Below, in pieces: positions 1 to 7,074 of a stretch of DNA of 64,000 nt. Positions within the stretch are counted from its first letter, which is position 1. Each line of letters starts with the position of its first letter. The stretch is from Paenibacillus hunanensis. Its GTDB lineage: Bacteria > Bacillota > Bacilli > Paenibacillales > Paenibacillaceae. The stretch is from positions 124,001-188,000 of the forward strand of contig NZ_BMMB01000007.1 in the NCBI RefSeq assembly GCF_014645615.1. Direction: 5' to 3'. The position numbers and the translations under genes are program-made. The notes beneath the pieces were generated by a model. The model had not been told where the DNA came from. It saw only the letters and a list, made by a program, of their open reading frames with translations, and did no database searches.

Positions 1-334
1 TTTAGTATGTAAGAATTAGTATTACCTAAAAATTGAAGGTAAAATTTTTCCTAATACTAGAAATTGAATCTCTATTTGCTAGCCAGCACACAAAAGTATA
101 TGTCGGAATTTGTAGGCAGTTATGTTATAGCATTGTGAAAATTTATCAGGAATGAATATGCTACTCATGGTGTAGTTCTTTTAGACTATTAGCATATACC
201 CTGAAAAATCCGACTTGAAACATTTCAAATTAATTTTTTACAATATAAAATATTACAATTTTTGACATGATTCGCGATGAGCGATTTACTTTGTATTTCT
301 GAAATACATGGGATAAAATATAAAATAGAGCGTA
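1..334. other. AT-rich flank without a recognised gene
   Basis: This stretch is very AT-rich and contains no open frame with a ribosome binding site. It lies downstream of the small minus-strand gene ending at 335. No convincing promoter, hairpin or RNA gene was seen. It may contain the 3' flank of a gene outside the window. Confidence 0.5.
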
Positions 335-532
335 TTAGCTGTGGTAATTGCCTTGAGGCTGGTCAAGCACCCACTCTAGCATGGTAGACATATCTTCCAA
401 TCGAGCGAGTTGCTGATGTAATGAGGTATAAGCAGCAGCTTCTGGTGTGAGTGTAGAGAGGCGTGTGCGCAAATTCGTCTTTTGTGTGTTGAGCTCATGT
501 AGCTTGGCCTTGATCTGATCTTGAGTTCGCAT
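335..532 (-). CDS. Small helical (coiled-coil-like) hypothetical protein, 65 aa
   Basis: A 65-residue protein that I do not recognise. It is rich in K, E, Q, L and R with a heptad-like spacing and ends in a short Gly-Asn-Tyr-His tail, so it is probably a soluble helical protein. The ATG is preceded on the minus strand by AAAAGGAG at a good distance, which supports it as a real gene rather than chance. It is divergent from rpiA. No catalytic motif, signal peptide or membrane segment is visible. Function unknown. Confidence 0.65.
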   Translation of the reverse strand: MRTQDQIKAKLHELNTQKTNLRTRLSTLTPEAAAYTSLHQQLARLEDMSTMLEWVLDQPQGNYHS

Positions 533-779
533 AAGGCAGGCTCCTTTTCAAATGGGAATGAATTGAGATTGAGATGGTGTGTATTCGCCAGTTTCAGTTC
601 AGTATAGTTCAATTGATTCAGGAAATCCATGTATGCAGACGTATTTTAATACATAAATAGCCATACATGCCAGAACTGGAATGTTATTCTTCTCATGTGG
701 ATTAGAATGGGTATGTTGCTTGTTAACAGAAGTGATGGAAAAACAGGACAAAAATCTGAGCAGTGGAGTGAACGAAACG

Positions 780-1457
780 ATGAATATTAAGCAGCTGGCT
801 GCTGAAAAAGCAGTGGATTGGGTAGAAGATGGAATGACAGTCGGATTAGGTACAGGCTCAACTGCGGTCTATGCCATCCGTAAAATTGGTGAGCTGGTGC
901 AGCAGGGAATGCGTATTCAGGCGGTAGCAACTTCAGAGGAATCGGAGAAGCTGGCACGCGAGCTGTCGATCCCAATTTTGCCATTTGCTGAGGTCGGTAC
1001 GATTGATCTGACCATTGATGGAGCGGATGAAGTCGACCCGGATCTGAATCTGATCAAGGGCGGTGGCGGTGCATTGCTGCGCGAGAAGATCGTAGCTGCA
1101 CGTAGTCGTCAGGTGATGATCGTCGCTGGTGAAAATAAAGTCGTGAAGCGTCTGGGTGAATTCCCACTACCTGTAGAGGTCGTTACCTTTGCCCATGAGT
1201 GGACGATTCAAAAGCTCGAAAGTCTGGGCTGTACGCCGGTACTGCGCAAAACGGACAGCGGTGAGGTATTCATTACAGATAACGGCAACTATACAGTGGA
1301 TTGTCATTTCAATGAGATTCTGAATCCAGCTCGTATGCACCGGCAATTGAACGATATTCCGGGTGTGGTTGATAATGGACTATTTATCGGTCTGGCAAGC
1401 GCGGTAGTCGTTGCTTATAATAGTGGCACGATTGAGGTTAAGCGCGCCGGGCAATAA
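780..1457 (+). CDS. rpiA: Ribose-5-phosphate isomerase A
   Basis: Interconverts ribose 5-phosphate and ribulose 5-phosphate in the non-oxidative pentose phosphate pathway, in the cytosol. The 225-residue product has the expected RpiA length and motifs: GLGTGSTA near the N-terminus (phosphate binding), DGADEVD near residue 85 and KGGGGALLREK just after it, which carries the catalytic residues of the family. The ATG at 780 is chosen because GGAGTG sits about nine bases upstream; an in-frame ATG at 735 and an earlier one at 681 lack a good ribosome binding site. It is monocistronic and followed by a strong terminator. Confidence 0.95.
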   Translation: MNIKQLAAEKAVDWVEDGMTVGLGTGSTAVYAIRKIGELVQQGMRIQAVATSEESEKLARELSIPILPFAEVGTIDLTIDGADEVDPDLNLIKGGGGALLREKIVAARSRQVMIVAGENKVVKRLGEFPLPVEVVTFAHEWTIQKLESLGCTPVLRKTDSGEVFITDNGNYTVDCHFNEILNPARMHRQLNDIPGVVDNGLFIGLASAVVVAYNSGTIEVKRAGQ

Positions 1458-1526
1458 TAGATGGCACTAAGTAATAACGCACTCATTATAGAGTAAAGAA
1501 TACAATCCAAATTACAGGCACACTTG

Positions 1527-1565
1527 AACCGGACAGACTGTTATGCAGTCGGCTCCGGTTTTTTT
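1527..1565 (+). terminator. Intrinsic terminator of rpiA
   Basis: AACCGGA pairs with TCCGGTT, with GACTG/CAGTC inside, followed directly by a run of T. It closes the rpiA transcript before the azoreductase promoter. Confidence 0.9.
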
Positions 1566-1598
1566 AATTATTTTACGAATTGATTTTGCCAATAACGG

Positions 1599-1627
1599 TT
1601 GACAAAAATGATTTGTTATACTATCTT
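1599..1627 (+). promoter_or_regulatory. Sigma-A-type promoter of the azoreductase gene
   Basis: TTGACA at 1599-1604, a 17-base spacer and TATCTT at 1622-1627. It lies after the rpiA terminator and about 55 bases before the azoR start. Confidence 0.7.
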
Positions 1628-1641
1628 TAAATCAAGATTTA
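1628..1641. promoter_or_regulatory. Palindromic operator next to the azoR -10 box
   Basis: TAAATC-AA-GATTTA is a perfect inverted repeat with a two-base centre. It begins one base after the -10 hexamer, where a bound repressor would block initiation. The MarR-type regulator encoded at 2643 is the obvious candidate to bind it, but that link is inferred from proximity only. Confidence 0.55.
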
Positions 1642-1681
1642 CTAAATCATAATTTTTTGAAGAGCCAAAGGAGAGAAAACG

Positions 1682-2308
1682 ATGTCTAAAGTTTTATTTG
1701 TAAAAGCGAACAACCGTCCTGCCGATCAAGCAATCAGCGTACAACTGTACGATGCCTTCCTGGAGAGCTATAAAGCTTCCCATCCACAGGATGAAGTAGA
1801 AGTGCTAGATCTGTTTGAAGAAAATCCTCCTTACTACGATGCATTCGTAATCGGTGCGAACTACAAAGCAGGTCAAGGCTTTGACGTATCCGCTGAAGAG
1901 CAAGTAGCTGTTGATCGTGTGAACCGTTACATGAACCAGTTCCTGGCTGCTGAAAAAATCGTTATCGCATTCCCACTGTGGAACTTCACGGTTCCAGCGG
2001 TTCTGCATACTTACTTCGACTACCTGTCCCAAGCAGGTAAAACATTCAAATACACTCCAGAAGGTCCTGTAGGTCTGGCTGGCGGTAAAAAAGTAATGCT
2101 GCTGCACGCAAGTGGTGGCGTATATTCCGAAGGCCCTGGCGCAGACGTTGAGCTGGCTGTTCGTTATGTAAAATCGATGCTCGGATTCTGGGGCATTACA
2201 GATGTTGAGAAATTCCTGATCGAAGGTCACAACGCATTCCCTGACCGTGCTGCACAAATCGTTGCAGAAGGTCTGGAGCAAGCAAAAGAAGTTGCAAAAC
2301 AATTCTAA
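1682..2308 (+). CDS. azoR: FMN-dependent NADH-azoreductase
   Basis: A 208-residue flavodoxin-fold quinone/azo reductase of the AzoR family, which uses FMN and NADH for two-electron reduction of quinones and azo compounds. The N-terminal VLFVKAN strand-loop and the PLWNFTVPAVLHTYFDY segment (about residues 98-114), which contacts FMN, are typical, as is HASGGVYSEG near residue 140. AAAGGAGAG precedes the ATG. In Bacillota such genes respond to quinone and electrophile stress through MarR-type repressors; a palindrome at the promoter and the MarR gene downstream fit that pattern. Confidence 0.93.
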   Translation: MSKVLFVKANNRPADQAISVQLYDAFLESYKASHPQDEVEVLDLFEENPPYYDAFVIGANYKAGQGFDVSAEEQVAVDRVNRYMNQFLAAEKIVIAFPLWNFTVPAVLHTYFDYLSQAGKTFKYTPEGPVGLAGGKKVMLLHASGGVYSEGPGADVELAVRYVKSMLGFWGITDVEKFLIEGHNAFPDRAAQIVAEGLEQAKEVAKQF

Positions 2309-2577
2309 TATAAGCTTTTGACAGCTTGCTGTAGATGGCTTACCCGCCTTAGGGCGTTTGACTGGCTCTCGCGCTTGTCTGTGATTCCCATTACAGCGAA
2401 ATCCTTCAGTCAAGCAGCTGGGGTCGGAAGGAATATGAAATGCCGATGTCGAAGTATCTTATCGAATGCGATTCATACTCACAGGCAGATCATGCCCGCA
2501 GCGACTGCCCGCTGCCGAATGAATGGAATGGATGTATTCATACGTGATCCTTTGAAGCGATCCATAGATTAGAATGG
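2309..2577. other. azoR-marR intergenic stretch, no gene supported
   Basis: An open frame crosses this stretch on the plus strand, but it has no ribosome binding site and a composition unlike a real protein (many Arg, Cys and Met). No clear intrinsic terminator follows azoR, so azoR and the MarR gene could share a transcript. Confidence 0.4.
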
Positions 2578-2615
2578 CGCCTGGATGTACTACATGATTG
2601 TAGTACGTTCAGGCG
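2578..2615. promoter_or_regulatory. Perfect 17-bp hairpin or dyad just before marR
   Basis: CGCCTGGATGTACTACA pairs along its whole length (two G-T pairs at 2584/2609 and 2586/2607) with the arm ending CAGGCG, leaving the four-base loop TGAT. There is no T-run, so it is a poor terminator. The core TACTACA/TGTAGTA dyad lies about 28 bases before the marR start and may be an autoregulatory operator or an mRNA structure limiting translation. Confidence 0.5.
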
Positions 2616-2642
2616 TTATACATCATGAGGGAGGAACAAATC

Positions 2643-3119
2643 ATGAAACAGGCCAATCGCACAACTGCTCCTGTTAACGATGTGGAGAAAGAGTCTTTGC
2701 ATCTGTGGATGGTTTTATCGAGAGCCTATCAATCGGTTGTATCGTTGATCAATGCCGATATTCAGAGCTATGGTCTGAACCCGACCGAGCTGGGAGTACT
2801 GGACTTTTTGTATCATAGCGATGAGCCGCAGCCACTACAGAAGATTGGACAAAAGGTACTGATCTCAAGCGGTAATATCACCTATGTGGTCGATAAGCTG
2901 GAAAAGAAAAATTTACTTGCTCGCCGTTCGTGTGACAATGACCGCCGTGTTATTTTCGCGGAACTGACAGAGCAGGGCAATTCGTTCTTTGAAGGTATTT
3001 TTGATCAGCATAAGCAAGCCATTGTGGAAGCGATGGCAGGATTGACACAGGAAGAAAAACTGGTCGTGATTCCATTGCTAAAAAAGCTCGGCTTTGCCGC
3101 GGCGGATAAGACAGTCTAA
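2643..3119 (+). CDS. MarR-family transcriptional regulator
   Basis: A 158-residue winged-helix repressor. The central segment around residues 60-110 has the MarR pattern: LQKIGQKVLISSGNITYVVDKLEKK is the helix-turn-helix, followed by the wing with RR..DNDRRVIFAELTEQG. MarR proteins of this size bind palindromes as dimers and are released by phenols, quinones or oxidants. There is one Cys in the wing (SCDNDRR), a position used for redox sensing in some homologues, though nothing here proves that. ATG 2643 is preferred over 2625 because GGGAGGA lies at the proper distance. The likely target is azoR upstream. Confidence 0.85.
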   Translation: MKQANRTTAPVNDVEKESLHLWMVLSRAYQSVVSLINADIQSYGLNPTELGVLDFLYHSDEPQPLQKIGQKVLISSGNITYVVDKLEKKNLLARRSCDNDRRVIFAELTEQGNSFFEGIFDQHKQAIVEAMAGLTQEEKLVVIPLLKKLGFAAADKTV

Positions 3120-3149
3120 CCGATAGCTTCTATCGGTTAGACTTTTTTT
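3113..3149 (+). terminator. Intrinsic terminator of marR
   Basis: A 14-bp stem, AGTCTAACCGATAG against CTATCGGTTAGACT, with a CTT loop and then seven T. It overlaps the last codons and stop of marR. Confidence 0.9.
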
Positions 3150-3222
3150 GTGTTTAGCGATGCCATTTCTTGGATGATTTCACGGGTTAGATAGCGTCTT
3201 ATGTATAGAGCTAGAATAAAGA

Positions 3223-3251
3223 TTGACCTGCTCAAAAGGAGTAAGTATAGT
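3223..3251 (+). promoter_or_regulatory. Promoter of the substrate-binding lipoprotein gene
   Basis: TTGACC at 3223-3228, a 17-base spacer and TATAGT at 3246-3251, about 100 bases before the start codon. This leaves a leader of roughly 90 bases in which no known riboswitch was recognised. Confidence 0.6.
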
Positions 3252-3352
3252 AAGGAAAAAATCATATTTTGTCGCTATTTAGAATGAGGTAGAATTGGTA
3301 CCTTATATACATAGAGTGAGATTAACAATCGTGAGAATGGGAGTGCGGCAGG

Positions 3353-4906
3353 ATGATGGGGAGATGGCTAACTGGCAGTATTGTAATAGGGATTATAGCT
3401 AGTATATTTGCCGGTTGTAGTGTGAATAGCAGCAGTTCGACTAATCCGATGGAACAGTCTGATGTTCATGCTACAGGTAGGGTGCTCACGATTGGTACTA
3501 CCGCAGATATCGAGAGCTTTGATCCACCCAATAATGCGAATACGGTGAGCGAAGCGGTGCTTGTGAATATGTTTGATTATTTGCTCAAAAATGATAATAA
3601 CCAGCATAAGATTCCAGTGCTGGCAACGTCATGGAAGAAAACAGATGATAACACATGGCGCTTCAACCTTCGGCAGGGGGTGCATTTTCATAATGGCGAT
3701 CCCTTTACTGCTGCGGATGTGAAGTATACATTGGAGCGCGTAGCCAAAGATACTTCTCTCAAGCAGAACTCGTATTTTAAAAACATCGCGGAAGTACGTG
3801 TGATCGATGATTACACGGTTGATATTGTAACCGACGGGCCTGATCCGTTGCTGCTTAATCGTCTCTGCAAAACGGGAGCAGGGATGCTACCCTCGAAGTA
3901 CATTGATACGAACGGAATCGCCGCTTTTTTGAATCAGCCTGTAGGCACCGGGCCGTACAAATTTGGTAAATGGATGAAAAATGATCGTGTGGAGCTGGTA
4001 CGTAATGATGAATATTTTGGTGGGAAGCCGAAGTGGGATGAAGTTGTATTCCGGGCTCTTCCAGATTCAGCAGTACGCGTATCTGCACTGCTGGCTGGCG
4101 ATATCGATATCGCTACCGGACTTCTAGCTACCGATAGCAAGCGAATTAATGAAGTGAAAGGCAAGACGATTGTAAAAGCGCCGATTCAGCGTGTACTGCA
4201 AATTATTTTACGGATGTCAGAAGGAAGCCCGACTGCTGATCCCAAAGTACGTGAAGCGATCGATCTGGCGATTAACAAGCAAAGTCTGGTGAACAGCATT
4301 GCCGGGGGAGCAGGGATTGTTACGCGTACCTCGGTTACGCCGGGGAATTTTGGTGCAAATCTATCCTTATACAAGCAAGCATTATACAATCCGTCAAAAG
4401 CGAAGCAATTGCTGCAAGCAGCAGGCTATAGCACAGGTGGGCCTGAGATCCATCTGAGCGCTTCCTCCACGTATAAGGAGTACGCGAGCAGGATTAGTGC
4501 CATGCTGGATCAAGTAGGCTTTAAAACGAAGCTGGACGTGCTAGAGCCCGGTGCTTTTATGGAGCGTTATGATTCTAAAGCTTTTAAAGAAGCATTTATC
4601 ATCGGGATCGGTAACTCGTTATTCGATGCTTCGAATAATTTTAATCGTTATTTGAAATCGGCAGCAGTGGGTGAAACGGATTATAACAATCCGAAGACCG
4701 AGCGATTGTTACAAGCTGCCGCTACCAATACGGATATAACTTTGCGGGAAAAGCAATACCAGGAGGTGCAGCAGATTCTGGCAGTCGATCGACCTGCTGT
4801 ATATCTTTTCCAGATGGAAGGCATCTATGGTATGGATCAGCGAGTCCGATTCGAGCCTCGTAAGGACGAAATGTTTTATGCGGAAGATATTATACCTGTC
4901 AGCTAG
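3353..4906 (+). CDS. ABC transporter substrate-binding lipoprotein (peptide/nickel type)
   Basis: A 517-residue extracellular solute-binding protein of family 5 (DppA/OppA/NikA). The N-terminus has a short hydrophobic segment ending in a lipobox (FAGC, Cys 22), followed by a Ser/Asn linker, so it is anchored on the outer face of the membrane. Family hallmarks include the IESFDPP segment and the DNTWRFNLRQGVHFHNGDPF region with DVKYTLERV after it. GGGAGTG lies eight bases before ATG 3353. No permease or ATPase gene is nearby, so it must work with components encoded elsewhere. The substrate cannot be fixed from sequence; di- or oligopeptides are the default. Confidence 0.88.
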   Translation: MMGRWLTGSIVIGIIASIFAGCSVNSSSSTNPMEQSDVHATGRVLTIGTTADIESFDPPNNANTVSEAVLVNMFDYLLKNDNNQHKIPVLATSWKKTDDNTWRFNLRQGVHFHNGDPFTAADVKYTLERVAKDTSLKQNSYFKNIAEVRVIDDYTVDIVTDGPDPLLLNRLCKTGAGMLPSKYIDTNGIAAFLNQPVGTGPYKFGKWMKNDRVELVRNDEYFGGKPKWDEVVFRALPDSAVRVSALLAGDIDIATGLLATDSKRINEVKGKTIVKAPIQRVLQIILRMSEGSPTADPKVREAIDLAINKQSLVNSIAGGAGIVTRTSVTPGNFGANLSLYKQALYNPSKAKQLLQAAGYSTGGPEIHLSASSTYKEYASRISAMLDQVGFKTKLDVLEPGAFMERYDSKAFKEAFIIGIGNSLFDASNNFNRYLKSAAVGETDYNNPKTERLLQAAATNTDITLREKQYQEVQQILAVDRPAVYLFQMEGIYGMDQRVRFEPRKDEMFYAEDIIPVS

Positions 4907-5626
4907 TGTACAGGCGAAACGAATTGCGAATCTCTTTATTAGCAGCCTAGATGCATGAATGAATTCAGCAGCTGAAAAAATCCCTTCTACTAATAGTGTG
5001 TAATTATTTGATTGTTTGAGCATGCTAGATGAGATTGTCATGGAGCACATCTGCATAATCGACTTGAGGGATGAGAGTGACTGGGCAAAGAACGTTGACG
5101 TCTCAGAAACGAATGAAAGGATAGTATAGTTAAATACAATGAATGAATCCCTTTATTTAAGATGACTGATACTGAATAATGTTATATTTATTTAGAGTGT
5201 AAAAAATGGTTTTGCGAAATTAAACTTGTATATTTGGACTATAAGGTTTATAGTAGGGCGACATGGAAACAGAACAAAGGGGTTCGACAATAGCGATGTC
5301 TATGGAGTCGAGCCCTTTGTTTATCTGGTAATGCAGGTTTTCGTGTAGGAATTATGGCATTTGGTACGGCTCAAGTTCCCATACTCAATACCTGCTAGAA
5401 TATAATAATTTTGCGATTTCGAAGTGACATAGGTGCAAGGGAGCTTGCTTAATTAACTGATGTATGGGAAAATTTCACTAACGCACTCGAACGTTGGCTG
5501 CTGCATCTATTGCCGGTCGACGCTGATCGAAATCGTATAAATGGAAGACGAGTCAAGATTCTGTCCGGCAGGGGCGCTGGACAATGAAGGATCTTTTCTC
5601 ATTACTGCTTGGAGGGACATTACTTC
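4907..5626. other. Long intergenic region with one inverted repeat
   Basis: About 720 bases without a supported gene. At 5274-5320, ACAAAGGGGTTCGAC is followed after 16 bases by GAGTCGAGCCCTTTGT, an inverted repeat that could act as a terminator for the lipoprotein gene although only a short T-rich tail follows. The rest is AT-rich up to about 5480 and then mixed. No promoter for the following operon could be assigned with confidence. Confidence 0.4.
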
Positions 5627-5932
5627 GTGTATATCGTGCAGTCCATCATTCAGGTGCCGGAGCATAAGACGGAGCAATTGATCGACATTTACCGTAACCG
5701 GAGCCGACTTGTGGACGAGCAGCCTGGCTTTGTATCTTTTCAACTTCTTCAGAGCGAGAACACACCAGCGGAATTCGTGGTGCAGACAACCTGGCAAACG
5801 AAAAGCGATTACATCGCCTGGGTAAAAGGAACCGATTTTCAGCGTATTCATGAGCTGGAACGCCAGTATCCTGATCAGGAGTTATCAGATATTAAACCTA
5901 CTGTAAAGCGTTATGTCGTACGCGCGGAGTAA
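5627..5932 (+). CDS. Antibiotic biosynthesis monooxygenase (ABM) domain protein
   Basis: About 101 residues forming a single ABM ferredoxin-like domain: an N-terminal strand (YIVQSIIQVPE), a helix (KTEQLIDIYRNRSRLVDEQPGF), then FVSFQLLQSEN and FVVQTTWQTKSDYIAWVKGTDF. Family members are small dimeric proteins that include quinol monooxygenases and haem-degrading enzymes; no haem-specific signature is clear. GTG 5627 is chosen since GGAGGG ends ten bases before it; an upstream in-frame TTG at 5609 overlaps that site. It is the first gene of a tight unit, 31 bases before the cobalamin-binding protein, so a role linked to that sensor is possible. Confidence 0.78.
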   Translation: MYIVQSIIQVPEHKTEQLIDIYRNRSRLVDEQPGFVSFQLLQSENTPAEFVVQTTWQTKSDYIAWVKGTDFQRIHELERQYPDQELSDIKPTVKRYVVRAE

Positions 5933-5963
5933 TCCCCTGCCATTGTACAGGAGGTGTCCGCTG

Positions 5964-7043
5964 ATGGCATTACAGGAGCAAGGAACAGCGGGTGAACAAT
6001 TAATTATACAAGCGGACCGACTGGCAGAACAGGTGACGATCATTCAATACCTGAAACAACCGGATCTGGTTCATCGATTTGGGGCCAAGGGTAGAGACAG
6101 AACAAAACAGGACTCGATGTACAGCCTGAGCTATTTAGCGGAAAGCGTACTTTTAAAAAGTCCTGCACTGTTCATGAACTATATCTCTTGGCTCAAACTG
6201 CTTTTGCGAGGATATCGGGTAACCGAGCAGGATCTGGTCGTTAATCTACTCGCAATTCGTAGTGTATTGCTGGAGCATTTCCATCATCAGGACAGGCAGC
6301 ATGTGATTCAGTATCTTGATCTGGGCATCGATTATGTCGCTCAGGCAGATGCGCCTGTATGTTATGTAACAGCAGATGCGCCGCTTGGTGCAGAGGCTGC
6401 GACGTATTTGGATCAACTGCTGCATGGGGACCGGAAGCTCGCTTATGCAGGAGTAGTCGATCTATTAGCGCAGGGGATCAGTATCAAGGATATCTATCTG
6501 TATATTTTTCAAACCGCCCAATATGAAGTTGGACGATTGTGGCAGACAGGCGAGATTAATGTCGCACAGGAGCATTATTGTACGGCTGCCACACAAAGCA
6601 TCATGTCAAGGCTGTATCCACAGTGGTTGTCAGCGCACCATGCTACTCAAGCTCGTCGCCTCGTATCGGCATGTGTCGGTAATGAGATGCACGAAATGGG
6701 CATACGCATGCTGACCGATTTCTTCGAAATGGAAGGCTGGGATACGTATTATCTTGGAGCGAATGTACCGGATCGTAGCTTGCTGGAAGCGATTATTTCC
6801 TACAAAGCAGATCTGGTGGCGATTTCCGTAACGATGACTTTTCATGTGCATCTGGTGCAGCAATTTATTACGACAATTCGCAGTAGTAAGGGAGCCGCAC
6901 ACGTTAAGATTATTGTGGGTGGTTTGCCTTTCAATATAGATCGGGAACTCTGGAAAAAAGTTGGAGCCGATGGTTATGCGCCTGATGCAGATGGAGCAAC
7001 CAAGCTGGCTGATACTCTGGTACCTGCTGCGGGACAGCAATAG
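5964..7043 (+). CDS. Cobalamin-binding photoreceptor-like sensor protein
   Basis: A 359-residue soluble protein in three parts. Residues 1-125 are an all-helical domain I cannot name. Residues about 135-225 resemble the B12-binding four-helix cap and contain W193-x9-E203-H204, the signature of CarH/LitR light-sensing domains. Residues 232-355 are a Rossmann-type B12 domain with E241-M-H243-x2-G246, a variant of DxHxxG in which H243 would be the lower cobalt ligand, then later SVT and VGG motifs. The MerR DNA-binding domain of CarH is absent. CarH has His just after the Trp as its light-state ligand; here it is Gln194. AGGAGGTG precedes ATG 5964. It is followed after 31 bases by a hybrid kinase, suggesting it provides the kinase with its signal. 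B12 binding is well supported; light sensing is inference. Confidence 0.85.
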   Translation: MALQEQGTAGEQLIIQADRLAEQVTIIQYLKQPDLVHRFGAKGRDRTKQDSMYSLSYLAESVLLKSPALFMNYISWLKLLLRGYRVTEQDLVVNLLAIRSVLLEHFHHQDRQHVIQYLDLGIDYVAQADAPVCYVTADAPLGAEAATYLDQLLHGDRKLAYAGVVDLLAQGISIKDIYLYIFQTAQYEVGRLWQTGEINVAQEHYCTAATQSIMSRLYPQWLSAHHATQARRLVSACVGNEMHEMGIRMLTDFFEMEGWDTYYLGANVPDRSLLEAIISYKADLVAISVTMTFHVHLVQQFITTIRSSKGAAHVKIIVGGLPFNIDRELWKKVGADGYAPDADGATKLADTLVPAAGQQ

Positions 7044-7074
7044 CCGGTGTTCAGCAGAATATGGGGAAGGGAAG

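Noticed and set aside
2318-2572. Open frame of 84 codons after azoR
   Set aside because: No ribosome binding site, composition unlike a protein, and overlap with an antisense frame; treated as non-coding.
5320-5626. Cobalamin riboswitch before the B12 sensor operon
   Set aside because: The conserved B12-box (GCCACTG-type) could not be found.
5507-5851. Minus-strand frame opposite the ABM gene
   Set aside because: Shadow of the ABM coding sequence; no ribosome binding site.
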